From assembly GCA_963817635.1 (NCBI GenBank), contig CAWFPR010000006.1:1-64000 (forward strand): a DNA stretch of 64,000 bases, in the 5' to 3' direction. The position numbers and the translations under genes are program-made. This document shows positions 49,795 through 60,136 of this stretch, piece after piece. The first letter of the stretch is position 1. Every line of letters begins with the position of its first letter. This DNA comes from CAWFPR01 sp963817635. Lineage in GTDB: Bacteria; Acidobacteriota; Vicinamibacteria; Vicinamibacterales; 2-12-FULL-66-21. Under the pieces are notes generated by a model that did no database searches, had not been told where the DNA came from, and was given only the letters and a program-made list of their open reading frames with translations.

Positions 49795-50859
49795 TCATCG
49801 CCGCCGCCACCGGCTCAGCGTGGACGAGCCGGGGACGCTGAAGTCTTCTGGCCGCGCCTCACCCGGACCGGCGATCAGGAAGCGCACCTCGTCGCCGATC
49901 CACTCCATGATCCCGAGGCTCACCGTGCCGGCCTGGCGGCCTGACACGTTCAGATAGTCGATTGCGATCGGCGCTGCGCGTTCATCGATCCGCACCTTCG
50001 CGTGCACCATCGTCTGGCCGCCGAACGTGACCGTCACTTCGTTGCCGACCGCCGTCCGCGAGCCGAACGCCAGCCACTGCGCGGGCATCGGCTTGCCGTC
50101 CATCACGAGTTCCACGGGCGCCCACTCGCCTTCGAGGCGCTTCAGCATCGGCGTCATCGGCACGTTGAACGCGGATGAATCGGCGCGCTCGCGAGGTTCC
50201 GTTGATGCCGCTGCCGGCGGCGGCGTGCCGCCGGGCACGTTCGCGGGACGGGCGGAGGACGCGCGGCGCAGCCGCTCCAGCGCGTGGCCGCTGCCTTTCG
50301 ATGTCGCGAACGCCTTCGGCCGTGCCGATCCCACCAGTCCCAGGCACATCGTCAGGCGATCGCGGTCAAGCGCGTAGAGGCCGAAGCTCCAATTGCCGGC
50401 CTCTGGGCCCTCCACGAACTCGATGTCGATGTGCGCGGGCTTCGCCTCGACGTCAATGGTGAACACGCCTTCGTAGTTCGCGTCGGGCGACTCGGTGCGA
50501 AAGCGATCGCCGTCGATGAGCAGCCGTGATTCGGCGGTCATGGGTCGGGGCACGGGCGAGCCGTCGATTTCCAGACTGACGAAGCGCCATTCCCCTTCCA
50601 GCGCGCGCAGGTGCTGCACGTGCCGCGACAGCGCCGGCCAGTTCACGAACCCGGTCTGATGCGCGACGACGGACTGGGCGTCCGCCAGACGGAATCCCGC
50701 GGCGGGCACCGCGGCCGGCGTCAGCTTTTTCGCCTCGGGCAGGAAGTCGATGAAGGCCCTCGCAGCCTGCGGCTCGCCCTCTTTCAATCGGGTCAGCAGG
50801 ATCTTCGCCTGACGACGAAGGTGATCGAGGTTGGGGCGGGCGGGGAGCGTCTTCTTCAC
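49795..50859 (-). CDS. protein with ankyrin-like N-terminus and two TIGR03067 domains
   Basis: 354 residues. The N-terminal part LDHLRRQAKILLTRLKEGEP and AQSVVAHQTGFVNWPALSRH is a helical region often found in Planctomycetota and Acidobacteriota proteins. Two lipocalin-like TIGR03067 domains follow (LEGEWRFVSLEIDGSPVPRP and GNWSFGLYALDRDRLTMCLG; LEGEWAPVELVMDGKPMPAQ and GIMEWIGDEVRFLIAGPGEA). No signal peptide is present. Function is unknown. The start ATG 50859 follows a GGAGG-like site. Confidence 0.75.
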   Translation of the reverse strand: MKKTLPARPNLDHLRRQAKILLTRLKEGEPQAARAFIDFLPEAKKLTPAAVPAAGFRLADAQSVVAHQTGFVNWPALSRHVQHLRALEGEWRFVSLEIDGSPVPRPMTAESRLLIDGDRFRTESPDANYEGVFTIDVEAKPAHIDIEFVEGPEAGNWSFGLYALDRDRLTMCLGLVGSARPKAFATSKGSGHALERLRRASSARPANVPGGTPPPAAASTEPRERADSSAFNVPMTPMLKRLEGEWAPVELVMDGKPMPAQWLAFGSRTAVGNEVTVTFGGQTMVHAKVRIDERAAPIAIDYLNVSGRQAGTVSLGIMEWIGDEVRFLIAGPGEARPEDFSVPGSSTLSRWRRR

Positions 50860-51058
50860 ACATCCTCCATGCAGTGCCTGGGTCCGCTGTCAGGCTGCAC
50901 GAAGGTCGTGCGTCGGCGGCATGAGGACGAAGGTGAGTTGAACTCTTCCCGCGGACCCGGCGGCTCCCTTCGAGCCGGGGGTATCTTAGCGCAGAACGGG
51001 GCCTGAAAATCCAGCGTCCCGGACGCCGAGAAGCAGACGCTCGCGAGAACCGCGGCGT

Positions 51059-51832
51059 TCACCAGCCGGAGATCCGCGTCTGCTTCAGCCACGGCGCCGA
51101 GAGGATGCCGTCCATGACCATGGCGCGTGCCGCGTCAATCTGCCGGACCGTGGCCGACTCGGCCGCGGCGGCATCGCCGCTGACCAGCGCCGCGACCAGG
51201 TCCTCGTGCTCGTGCTGCATTTCTTCGGTCCGGTCGCGCACGGCGAGGCCGAGATGGAACAGCCGCTCGGTCTCCTCGAGCAACTGCTCGAGGAGTCGAG
51301 CCAGCCGCCGGTTCCCGCTCGCATCGGCAATGGCCACGTGGAACTGACGGTTCGCGCGCAGGAACGTCGTTTCGCTGGCGCGGTCTCCCGGCGTGTACCC
51401 GGCGCGGCACAGGGCGTTCAGTTCCTTCAGCAGGGTCCCGTCGATGCGGCCGGCGGCCTGCCTGGCGGCCGCCGGCTCGAGAAGCCGGCGAAGGGCGAAG
51501 ATGTCCTCGACGTCCTGAATCGTGACCGCGGTGATGCGGTAGCCGCTCCGCGGAATCGCCTTGAGGAGCCCCTCGTGGGTCAGGCGAATCAGCGCCTCGC
51601 GCAGCGGCGCCTTGCCCAGCCCGTAGCGTTCGCCGAGGCCGCGCTCGGTGACGTCCCCGCCGGGCGCCAGCTCGCAGACCAGGATGTCCTGCTTGATCGC
51701 GTGATATGCGCGGTCGGTCAGCCGTCCCGCTGGGGCGACGTGCGCCACCCTGGAGGGCCGCGGGACCGCGGGCGCGGCCCGCGTCGCGCGGACCGTGCGG
51801 CGTGCCGGCCTGGGCGGACGTCCTCGTTTCAC
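51059..51832 (-). CDS. GntR-family regulator with FCD domain
   Basis: 257 residues from GTG 51832. A basic N-terminal tail is followed by a winged helix-turn-helix (AYHAIKQDILVCELAPGGDV, GERYGLGKAPLREALIRLTH, GLLKAIPRSGYRITAV). A helical FCD effector domain follows (DVEDIFALRRLLEPAAARQA, FLRANRQFHVAIADASGNRR, MQHEHEDLVAALVSGDAAAA) with the metal or ligand-binding Asp and His residues in place. It is divergent from the cysteine-desulfurase-like gene and probably controls it through the dyad at 51883. Confidence 0.85.
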   Translation of the reverse strand: MKRGRPPRPARRTVRATRAAPAVPRPSRVAHVAPAGRLTDRAYHAIKQDILVCELAPGGDVTERGLGERYGLGKAPLREALIRLTHEGLLKAIPRSGYRITAVTIQDVEDIFALRRLLEPAAARQAAGRIDGTLLKELNALCRAGYTPGDRASETTFLRANRQFHVAIADASGNRRLARLLEQLLEETERLFHLGLAVRDRTEEMQHEHEDLVAALVSGDAAAAESATVRQIDAARAMVMDGILSAPWLKQTRISGW

Positions 51833-51882
51833 GGAGTCATCATACCAACGCACCTTCCGGGAAAGGCGACGTTTCCTGTCCG

Positions 51883-51910
51883 ATATATCAGTTGGCGCCA
51901 GTGATATGAT
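51883..51910. promoter_or_regulatory. imperfect palindrome between gntR-type and desulfurase genes
   Basis: ATATCAGTTGGCGCCAG then TGATAT (51885-51907): outer arms ATATCA/TGATAT and a centre TGGCGCCA. It lies about 50 bases from each divergent start. GntR/FCD regulators bind such dyads, so it is a likely operator for both genes. Confidence 0.5.
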
Positions 51911-51960
51911 CAGTACACACACCCTCTGACAAGCGTGGCGCGGCCATGCGGGAGCTCCCG

Positions 51961-53139
51961 ATGGAGTCCGTCATCTATATCGACAACGCGGCGACGTCCT
52001 ACCCCAAACCGGAGCCCGTCTACACCTTCATGGACCAGTTCTTCCGGCGCGCCGGCGTGAATCCCGGCCGGTCCGGCTACGACCTGTGTCTGGAGGCGGG
52101 ACAGCTCGTGGAGGACACGCGGCGCCAGGTGGCGGCGCTGTTCGGGGGACGGGATCCGCACCGGCTGGTCTTTGGCTACAACTCGACCGACGCGCTGAAT
52201 CTCGCGCTGTTCGGACTGCTCGGCACGGGCGATCACGCGATCACGACGACCATCGAACACAACTCGGTGCTGCGTCCGCTGTACCACCTGCAGCGCGACC
52301 ACGGCGTCGAGGTGGATCGCGTGGCGTTCGACGGCCGGGGCTTCGTCGACCCGGACGCCATTCGCGCGCGCATTCGCCGCAACACCCGGGTCGTCGTCGT
52401 CAACCACGCGTCGAACGTGATCGGAACCGTGCAGCCGATCGCGGCCATCGGACGCATCTGCGCCGAGCGCGGCGTGCACCTGGTCGTCGACGCATCGCAG
52501 ACGGCCGGCAAGATCCCGATCGACGTCGAGCAGATGCAGGTGGGCGTCCTGGCGTTCACCGGGCACAAGTCGCTGTTCGGTCCGATGGGGATCGGCGGGA
52601 TGTACGTCCGTGAAGGCGTGGAGATCAGGCACACGCGGGCGGGCGGCACGGGCGTCCGGTCGGCCGACCCGGCCCATCTCGAGGAGTACCCGTACCGGAT
52701 GGAGTACGGCACCGGCAACCTGCTCGGCATTGCCGGACTCCATGCCGGCGTCGAGTGGCTCACGGCTCGCGGCATGCACACGGTGCACGAGCACGAACTC
52801 GCGCTGACGCGTCGGCTGCGCGACGGGCTCCGGGCCATCGATGGCGTGACGCTCTACTGCCAGGACGATCTGACGGATCACATCGGCGTGCTCGTGTTCA
52901 ACGTGGCCGGCCTCGAGGCCGCCGACGTCGGCACGATGCTCGATGTCGATCACGACATCGCCTGCCGGACGGGACTGCACTGCGCGCCGCTCGTCCACGA
53001 CCAGCTCGGCACCGCGGCGCTGCGGGGCGCCGTGCGCTTCAGCGTCGGGCCGTTCAACACCGCCGAGCACATCGAAACGGCCATCGGCGCCGTCCGCGAG
53101 ATCGCGTCCGCCCGGGTGCCCAGCGCCGCCGGACGCTAG
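51961..53139 (+). CDS. cysteine-desulfurase-like PLP enzyme (EF2568/TIGR01977 type)
   Basis: 392 residues. It starts MESVIYIDNAATSYPKPEPV, has the PLP Lys in VLAFTGHKSLFGPMGIGGMY and the active-site Cys loop RTGLHCAPLVHDQLG. ITTTIEHNSVLRPLYHLQ and VVVNHASNVIGTVQPI give the other cofactor contacts. It would release sulfur or selenium from cysteine or selenocysteine. The EF2568 type has been linked to selenium-dependent molybdenum hydroxylases. ATG 51961 is preferred over 51946 because the family begins this close to the IYIDNAAT strand and GGGAG precedes it. It is probably regulated by the divergent GntR protein. Confidence 0.85.
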   Translation: MESVIYIDNAATSYPKPEPVYTFMDQFFRRAGVNPGRSGYDLCLEAGQLVEDTRRQVAALFGGRDPHRLVFGYNSTDALNLALFGLLGTGDHAITTTIEHNSVLRPLYHLQRDHGVEVDRVAFDGRGFVDPDAIRARIRRNTRVVVVNHASNVIGTVQPIAAIGRICAERGVHLVVDASQTAGKIPIDVEQMQVGVLAFTGHKSLFGPMGIGGMYVREGVEIRHTRAGGTGVRSADPAHLEEYPYRMEYGTGNLLGIAGLHAGVEWLTARGMHTVHEHELALTRRLRDGLRAIDGVTLYCQDDLTDHIGVLVFNVAGLEAADVGTMLDVDHDIACRTGLHCAPLVHDQLGTAALRGAVRFSVGPFNTAEHIETAIGAVREIASARVPSAAGR

Positions 53140-53178
53140 CCCGGGAGCCCCGCAGCCAGGACCTCTCCGCCTGCTGCC

Positions 53179-54660
53179 CTATTCGTTCGCCAGCCGCACG
53201 ACCCGGATCGGCGGGCCCCAGCGAGCCGGGCCCGGGGCGACCTCGAAGACAATCGGCCCGGCGGCCAGGTACTCCCGCTCTGTCGCAATGTCCCGCGCAC
53301 TGATCACGAGGTACGCGACGCCCTGCTCGCGGTACCACTCGATCGGGTGCTCGGTGGCAAGCTCCACCGGTACGACATCCAGGCCAAGCGATCGCAGGTA
53401 CGTCGGGCCGCTGTTCTCGACGAGGACGCGCGCGCCAGCCGGCAGGTGCGTCTGCATCCACGCGGAGGCGATCTGCCGCGTATCGGGATCACCGAAGTGG
53501 CGCACCCAGCTCACCGACTGCACGGCGAACGGCACCGTCAGCGCTGCCGCGCCGGCGGCAAGCGCCCACCGTGCCGATCGCGCACGGTGCATTCGCTCGA
53601 GCACCCGGACCAGCTCCGCGACTGGCACGGCCGCCAGGACGCACACCACCGGCAGCAGCGGAAGCGCGTAGCGCGCGAAGACGATGCCATGGGTCGCGAG
53701 CGTGTAGAAGTACGCCGCGCCGAAGGCGAGCAGGGGCGCGGCGCGCATTCGCGGCACGCGGCGGGACAGGAGGATGACGCCGCCCAGCACTGCGGCCGGC
53801 AGCCAGAGCCGGCCCATGAGCGCCATGTGCTTCAGATACAGCAGCCAAGGGGCGTCGCCGGCCGCGCGCTGCACCGAGAAGCGCGCCGCCTGGGCGGCGA
53901 AGCCCGAGAGGAACGCGGGCGAGTCGAGCACGGCGTAGGGCGACGCCAGCAGAAACGCGCCGAGCGCGCACCCCGCCGCGGCGAACGCCTTCCGCAGGCG
54001 ATCGGGAGCGCCCGACTCGTGCAGCACCCACACCACGGCCGGCGCCACGCACGCCACGACGCCGTTGTACTTGGCGGCCGCCGCCAGCCCGCACGCCGCC
54101 CCGGCGACCGCGTAGGCACCCGGTGAGCGCGCGCGTCCCGCGCGCATCGCCAGCCACACCGCGAGCGTGGCCAGCGCGGTGACCGGCACATCCGTGAGCG
54201 CGAAGTGCGACTCGCGCACGTGCATCGGGAGCACCGCCAGCTGAGCCGCCGCGAGCAGCCCGGCGGTTCGGCCGGCGATCTCTTCGGCCACCCGATACGT
54301 CAACCACACCGTCGCCACGCCGATCGCCGCCGTCAGCAGCCGCGCCGACGTGTAGACGGCGGTGATGTCGAACGTCTCGAGACTCGTCCACGCACCGTGA
54401 ACCGCCCCTGCGATGAAGAGAACGATCGCCGCGACCGCGTGCAGATAGATAACGAGCGTCGGATAGTCGAAGATGTGCGGGTTCCAGTCGCCGGTGTTCA
54501 GGATCCGGAGCGCCCGGTCGAGGATGGCAGGCTCGTCGATGCCGACGGCGTGCGGCACGCCCGCGCGAATCGACCAGACGCGCACCGCCAGGGCGACCGC
54601 GAGGATGGCCGGCAACGCCACTGCCGCCGCACTGCGCCGAATCCGTTCGCTGCGCTGCAT
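53179..54660 (-). CDS. GT39-like integral membrane glycosyltransferase
   Basis: 493 residues with about ten transmembrane helices. The first extracytoplasmic loop has the Asp-Glu pair of ArnT/PMT-type enzymes (VGIDEPAILDRALRILNTGD, then HIFDYPTLVIYLHAVAAIVL), followed by HVRESHFALTDVPVTALATL. The C-terminal part is a soluble domain (ENSGPTYLRSLGLDVVPVEL). It would use a lipid-linked sugar and modify a periplasmic lipid or protein. ATG 54660 was chosen because a TTG/GTG start further up adds only three residues. Confidence 0.75.
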   Translation of the reverse strand: MQRSERIRRSAAAVALPAILAVALAVRVWSIRAGVPHAVGIDEPAILDRALRILNTGDWNPHIFDYPTLVIYLHAVAAIVLFIAGAVHGAWTSLETFDITAVYTSARLLTAAIGVATVWLTYRVAEEIAGRTAGLLAAAQLAVLPMHVRESHFALTDVPVTALATLAVWLAMRAGRARSPGAYAVAGAACGLAAAAKYNGVVACVAPAVVWVLHESGAPDRLRKAFAAAGCALGAFLLASPYAVLDSPAFLSGFAAQAARFSVQRAAGDAPWLLYLKHMALMGRLWLPAAVLGGVILLSRRVPRMRAAPLLAFGAAYFYTLATHGIVFARYALPLLPVVCVLAAVPVAELVRVLERMHRARSARWALAAGAAALTVPFAVQSVSWVRHFGDPDTRQIASAWMQTHLPAGARVLVENSGPTYLRSLGLDVVPVELATEHPIEWYREQGVAYLVISARDIATEREYLAAGPIVFEVAPGPARWGPPIRVVRLANE

Positions 54661-54856
54661 CGAGCACACAGCATATCGTCATCGACGGCCGGTTCAGGCG
54701 TACGGCGGTCCACCGGCACGAATCCACGGCGATGCTGGAGGCGCACGTGTGCGCGTCTCCAAGCGCACACTGCGCGGAAGCCGCACACGCGGCGGGTGCG
54801 ATCCGCGGCAGGACACCGATCGCGGCGCGGCGGGGATCTTGCGTCAGCCTGCACAC

Positions 54857-56964
54857 ATGACTGTCGAGTTACGTAAAGAACGGGTCGGCCTCGCGGGCTT
54901 TCCGGCCCTCCTTATTGATCATTCGCTCATCAGCCGCGCCGATCTCCAGATGGCGGAGCAACACGCCGACCGCGAGAAGATACCGCTCGTCGACGCGGTC
55001 ACGGCGCTGGGCCTCGTGCCCGAATCCGACGGCTACGCGCTGCTCGCCGAGGCGGGCTCGTTCGACATGGTGGATCTCGATTCCGTCGTCTCGACCGAGC
55101 TCGCGGTCCGGCTCGTGCCCGAACGGATTGCGCGGCGGTACTCGATTGTCCCGCTCGAGGTCGACAACCGTACGCTCACCTACGCGACGTCGCAGCCGTT
55201 CCACCCCGAGGCCGAGCGTGACGTCGCGTTCGCGTGCGGACGGCGGACACACGTCAAGGTCGCGACTCGGTCGAGCGTCCTCGATGCGCTCGACCGCTGC
55301 TATCCGAAGCTGCGCGAGCTCGACATGCTGGCCGAACGGCTTCAAGCGGAACGCTCGACGGTGGAGAAGACCGACGAGAAAGGCGGTGGCAGGTCGGACT
55401 CGGTCGTCATCGATCTCTGCAACCACCTGATTGGACGAGCCATCGACGTGGGCGCGAGCGACGTTCACGTGGAATCCGGCAGCTCGGGCACGCTCGTCCG
55501 CTACCGGATCTGCGGTGTCCTCGAGCCGGTGCTCACCCTGCCGGCCGGTGTATCGCAACCGATCCGCAATCGTTTCAAGATCATGGCCGGCGCCGATATC
55601 GCCGTCCGCAACAAGCCACAGGACGGAGCGTTCCGGATTCAGGTGGGCGGGCGGCCAATCGACGTCCGGCTCTCCAGCCTGCCGACCGTGGACGGCGAGA
55701 AGCTCGTGATGCGGGTCATCGACAGCCACAGTCCGCTCCAGACGCTGGACCGACTTGGATACGACACGGATACGCTCGTGCGGTTCGAGCGTGCGCTGTC
55801 GCGGCCCGATGGTCTCGTGCTCGTTACGGGCCCGACCGGCTCGGGAAAAACGACAGCGCTGTACGCGGCGCTGGGGCACCTGCGCACAGGGCGCACAACA
55901 TCGTCAGCGTCGAGGACCCGGTCGAGCGGACCGTCCCTGGCGTCACCCAGATTCCGGTCAACGTCACGCGCCGGCAACACGTTCCCGGCGGTGTTACGGT
56001 CGCTGCTCCGGCAGGATCCGAACATCATCATGGTCGGCGAAGTGCGCGACGCCGAGGTCGCGCAAATCGTGGGACAGGCAGCCTACACCGGCCACCTCGT
56101 CCTGAGCTCCCTTCACACGGCCGACACCGCGACGGCCATCACGCGGCTGACGAACCTGGGGCTCGAGCCATACAAGATCGCCGAGTGCCTCTCGGCCGTG
56201 CTGGCGCAACGGCTGCTGCGGTCGCTCTGCCCGCACTGCAGGACGATGCACAGTGAGTTCGAGGCGCGCCGCCTGGGCAGCGAACACAATCTGGCGCTCG
56301 GTGCCCGCGTCGGCGGGCCCCGGCTGCGAGCAGTGCAAGCATACGGGCTACGGGGCGGCGCGTGCCGATCGCCGAGCTGCTCACGCCGTCCGACGAGCTG
56401 CGCGACGCGATCGTGCGTGGAGCGACCGCGCACGAAATCCGGGCCGCGATGCGCGCGGACGGAACGCCCAACCTGCGCGATCACGCCATGCGCCTGGTGA
56501 GCGACGGCATTACGTCAATCGAGGAGGTCAACCGCGTACTCGCTGAGGATTTCGACACCGAACGGCAATCCCATCGCACGCGATCGCAGGTCCTGGTCGC
56601 CGACGACGAGCCGATCACGCGGATGCTCGTGAAGCTGCTCCTCGAGCGCGAGAACTTCGAGGTGCTCGAGGCGGCCAACGGCAGGCAGGCGGTCGACATC
56701 GCCACGCGCGAACGGCCGGACCTGCTGATCGTGGACCTCAACATGCCGGAAATGGACGGGTACGATGCCATCGCGCGGCTGCGCAAGGACATCTCGATGG
56801 CGACGCTGCCGATAATAGTGCTGACTTCGGAAGACGGTCCCGGCATCGAGCGGCGCGTCCTCGAGCTCGGCGCCGACGATTACATCCTCAAGCCGTTCGA
56901 CCCGGCTGTGTTCCTGTCGCGTATCAACGGCGTCTTCCGCCGCCTGAAGGTCATGGCCGCGTGA
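54857..56964 (+). pseudogene. type IV pilus/type II secretion ATPase fused to a response-regulator receiver domain, frameshifted
   Basis: About 700 residues. An N-terminal MshEN/T2SSE_N region (SLISRADLQMAEQHADREKI) is followed by the ATPase with Walker A GPTGSGKTTALYAAL, Walker B NIIMVGEVRDAE and the His box SSLHTADTATAITRL. A zinc CPHC...CEQC site follows, then the family C-terminus (IAELLTPSDELRDAIVRGAT). It continues into a complete receiver domain: VLVADDEPITRMLVKLLLER, phospho-Asp in LLIVDLNMPEMDGYD, Thr in IVLTSEDG, Lys in YILKPFDPA. Frame changes near 55890, 55960 and 56335 are probably sequence errors. Phosphorylation may control the pilus motor. Confidence 0.75.
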
Positions 56965-57182
56965 TGGAGTCCTTCACGTCGCGAGATGTCGAGGCGCGGG
57001 TGCGGTGCGCCGTGCGCGCCAAGGCGTTCGGCCTGCGCCGATCCCGGTGGACACCAGCGCCGTGACCTGGCATCGGACCGTCCCCTGCCTGCTGTTCGCA
57101 ACCAGCCTCATGGTCGAAGGGCGATCCGGGCCGCGGGTCAGCTCGCGCATGCTCGGCCTCGCAACAATCGTACGGGATCAAC
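56965..57182 (+). other. 218-base gap between pilus ATPase and kinase genes
   Basis: A 33-codon frame starts at 56964 (MESFTSRDVEARVRCAVRAK) overlapping the previous stop, but it has no homology I recognise. The gap otherwise shows nothing. The following ATG at 57183 has the weak site ACGGGATC. Confidence 0.35.
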
Positions 57183-59946
57183 ATGCTCCGTAGCCTCGAC
57201 GCATGGATGCGGCGCCAGTCGGTGGCCGACAAGCTGACGACCATGGTGCTGGTCACGACCGGCCTGACGCTGATAGCGGCCTGCACTGTGTTCGCGGCGT
57301 ACAACTACGTCAGCTCCAGGACCGGCCTCGTGCGCGACGTCACGACGCTGGCGGAGATTGTCGGGAGCAACAGCACGGCGGCGCTGGAATTCGCGGACCC
57401 CATCGCGGCCCGGGAGACGCTGCGGACGATGGCGACCAACGGTCACATCATCGACGCACGTCTGTTCCTGCCGGACCGCGTCGTGCTGGCGAGCTACATC
57501 CGCACGGGGTCGGAGACGGCAGCACGCATGCAGCCACGTCCGGGCGCTGACGAGGGCGCTGTCTTCGAGGATGGGCACCTGCGCGTCACCCGTTTCATCC
57601 TGTTCAATGGCGATGTCGTTGGCAGCATCGAGGTGGAGTCGGACACCGCGGAAATCTGGACGCGGCTCGGGAGGTTCGCCGCGGTCGTCGCAGCGACCCT
57701 GGCCGGCGCGCTCGGCATCGCATTCGGATTGTCGCGGATGAGCGCGCGAATCATGTACGCGCCCATCGCCCGGCTCATCGACGTCGCGCGGCAGATCCGG
57801 GAAACCGGCCGTTATAGCCTCCGGGCAGACAAAGGAGACGAAGACGAGATCGGCGAGCTGGTCGAAGGCTTCAACGAAATGCTGTCCGAGATTCAGCGGC
57901 GCGATCAGCAGTTGCTGGACCACCGGGACGATCTCGAACGGACCGTGGACGTCCGCACTTCCGAACTGCGCTCGACCAACGAGTCCCTCGTCACGGCGCG
58001 CGACCGCGCGATGGAGGCGAACCGGGCGAAGGGCGAGTTCCTCGCGAACATGAGCCATGAGATACGGACGCCGATGAACGGCATCATCGGCATGACCGAT
58101 CTCGTCCTCGACAGTCCGTTGACGCCTGAACAGCGTGATGGCCTCGCGGTCGTGCGAAGCTCGGCCGACACGCTGCTGTCGATTCTCAACAACATCCTCG
58201 ACTTCTCGAAGATCGAGTCGGGGAAGGTCGAGCTCGAGACGGTCCCCTTCTCGCCGCGCGACAGCATCGCCGGCGCCCTCAAGCCTCTCGCGCTGCGCGC
58301 GCACCAGAAGGGGCTGGAACTCATTTGCGACATCGACCCCGCGGTGCCAGCGAGCGTGGTCGGCGATCCGACGCGCATCAACCAGGTCCTCTCCAACCTC
58401 GTCGGCAACGCGCTGAAATTCACCGAGCGCGGGCATGTCATCGTCTCCCTGCGGGAGGACTCGCGCGCCGAAGGCTGCACCAGGCTGCACTTCAGCGTCG
58501 CCGACACCGGTATCGGCATTCCCAAGGACAAGCAGCAGGTCATCTTCGAGGCGTTTCTCCAGGCGGACGGATCGACGACTCGGCGCTTCGGTGGCACGGG
58601 ACTCGGCCTGGCCATCTCGACCACCCTCGTGCGGCTGATGGGCGGCCGCCTCTGGGTCGAGAGCGAGCCCGACGTGGGCAGCACGTTTCATTTCACCGTT
58701 TCACTCGACATCGGGAACGTGCCCGAGGCCGGGCCCGCGAATCCCGCGCCGCTGCACCTCAAGGTGCTCATCGTCGACGACAACGAAGTGAATCGCCGCG
58801 TCCTCGCCGCGCAGGTCACCCACTGGGGAATGACGCCGATACTCGTGGAAGGGGGACGCGCGGCCCTCGAAGCGATGACGTTCGCGGCCCGGGCGAGCCA
58901 GCCATTCGAGCTCGTGCTGCTCGACGCGAACATGCCGGGCATGGACGGGTTCGACGTGGCCGCAGCGATCGCGGCCGAGCCTGCGCTCACGAGCGCGACC
59001 GTGATGATGCTGACCTCGTCCGGCGAATACGGAGACCAGTCGCGGTGCGCCGCACTCGGAATCACGGCCTGCCTGATCAAGCCGGTCAACGCTGACGATC
59101 TGCTCGCCGCCATCGGCCGCGCGGTCGGGGCGAAGGCGGTGGCTCCGCCGCGCCCGGCCGCCGTGTCTGGGCCGAGTAGCGGAGGGTGGGCCATGAGGCC
59201 CGGCGAGCACCGCCTGCGCATCCTGCTGGTCGAGGACAACATCGTCAACCAGCGCGTGGCGGTCGGCCTCCTGACCCGCCGCGGGCACGATGTCAGGATC
59301 GCGCAACAGGGTGCGGAGGCCGTGGCGCTCACCGAGACGCAGACGTTCGACGTGGTGCTGATGGACCTCCAGATGCCGGTCATGGGTGGCATCGACGCGA
59401 CGATCGCGATTCGCGAACGCGAGCGCGCCTCGGGCGCGCACGTCCGCATCGTCGCGATGACGGCGCACGCCATGGATCAGGATCGGGAGCGCTGCCTCGA
59501 CGCCGGCATGGACGGGTATCTCTCGAAGCCGATCAATCCAGAGATGTTGTTCGCGGTCGTCGAACAGAGTGAGAGCAGCATGGCGGCAGCCGCCAGCGCG
59601 AGTTCGGCCGGCAAGAACGGTCTTCGACGAAGCCGCTTTGATGAACCGTGTCTCTGGCGACCGCGAGCTGATGTCCGAGGTGATCCGCCTCTTCCTCGAT
59701 GACTGCCCGGCGCGACTGGCCGCGATCGAAAAGGCGGTCAAGAGCCGGGATCCGGAAGCCCTCCGCACGGCGGCGCACGCCCTCAAGGGCGCGGCGGGCA
59801 ATCTGTCCGCCACGGGGCTCTTCGAGGCGACGGCGGTGCTCGAACGGATCGGAGCCGAGGGGCGCATGGAGGCGGCCGAGGGCGCGTGGCGTCAGTTGTG
59901 GGCGGAAGGCGCGAATGTGATGGACGTACCTGCGTCGCCGCCTTGA
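57183..59946 (+). CDS. hybrid sensor histidine kinase with two receivers and Hpt domain, frameshift near 59620
   Basis: About 920 residues. Two transmembrane helices (TMVLVTTGLTLIAACTVFAA and FAAVVAATLAGALGIAFGL) flank a CHASE-like periplasmic sensor. HAMP, HisKA (FLANMSHEIRTPMNGIIGM) and HATPase (NLVGNALKFTERG, DTGIGIPKD, GGTGLGLAIS) follow. Receiver 1 has LIVDDNEVNRRVLAA and LLDANMPGMDGFD; receiver 2 has LLVEDNIVNQRVAVGLL and LMDLQMPVMGGIDA. After one frame change comes an Hpt domain with AAHALKGAAGNLSATGLFEA. It is a complete phosphorelay in one protein, and could pass phosphate to the receiver on the pilus ATPase next to it. Confidence 0.85.
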
Positions 59947-59967
59947 CGTCGTCACGGAGGGTCCGGC

Positions 59968-60090
59968 CCGGCTCGCATCCTGATCGCCGACAACGACCGG
60001 ATGCCGGTGACGATGCTCGAAGGCATCCCGGAGGGCTGGGGCTTCGAGGTCATGACCATGCGCGACGGCCTCTCGCCTGGAAAATGGCGA
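59968..60090 (+). pseudogene. response-regulator receiver fragment
   Basis: PARILIADNDRMPVTMLEGI then EGWGFEVMTMRDG is the first third of a receiver domain with the acidic pair (ADND). It stops being receiver-like after about 40 residues, before the phospho-Asp. It directly follows the kinase gene, so a full response regulator was probably here once, or the missing part lies outside this assembly. Confidence 0.55.
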
Positions 60091-60136
60091 GTTCGGGTCC
60101 AATGTCTCAACGACGCAGCCGTCGTATGATCGACCG

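Noticed and set aside
57138..58691. A 517-codon minus-strand frame opposite the histidine kinase
   Set aside because: It is the antisense of well-conserved HisKA/HATPase coding sequence and has no family features.
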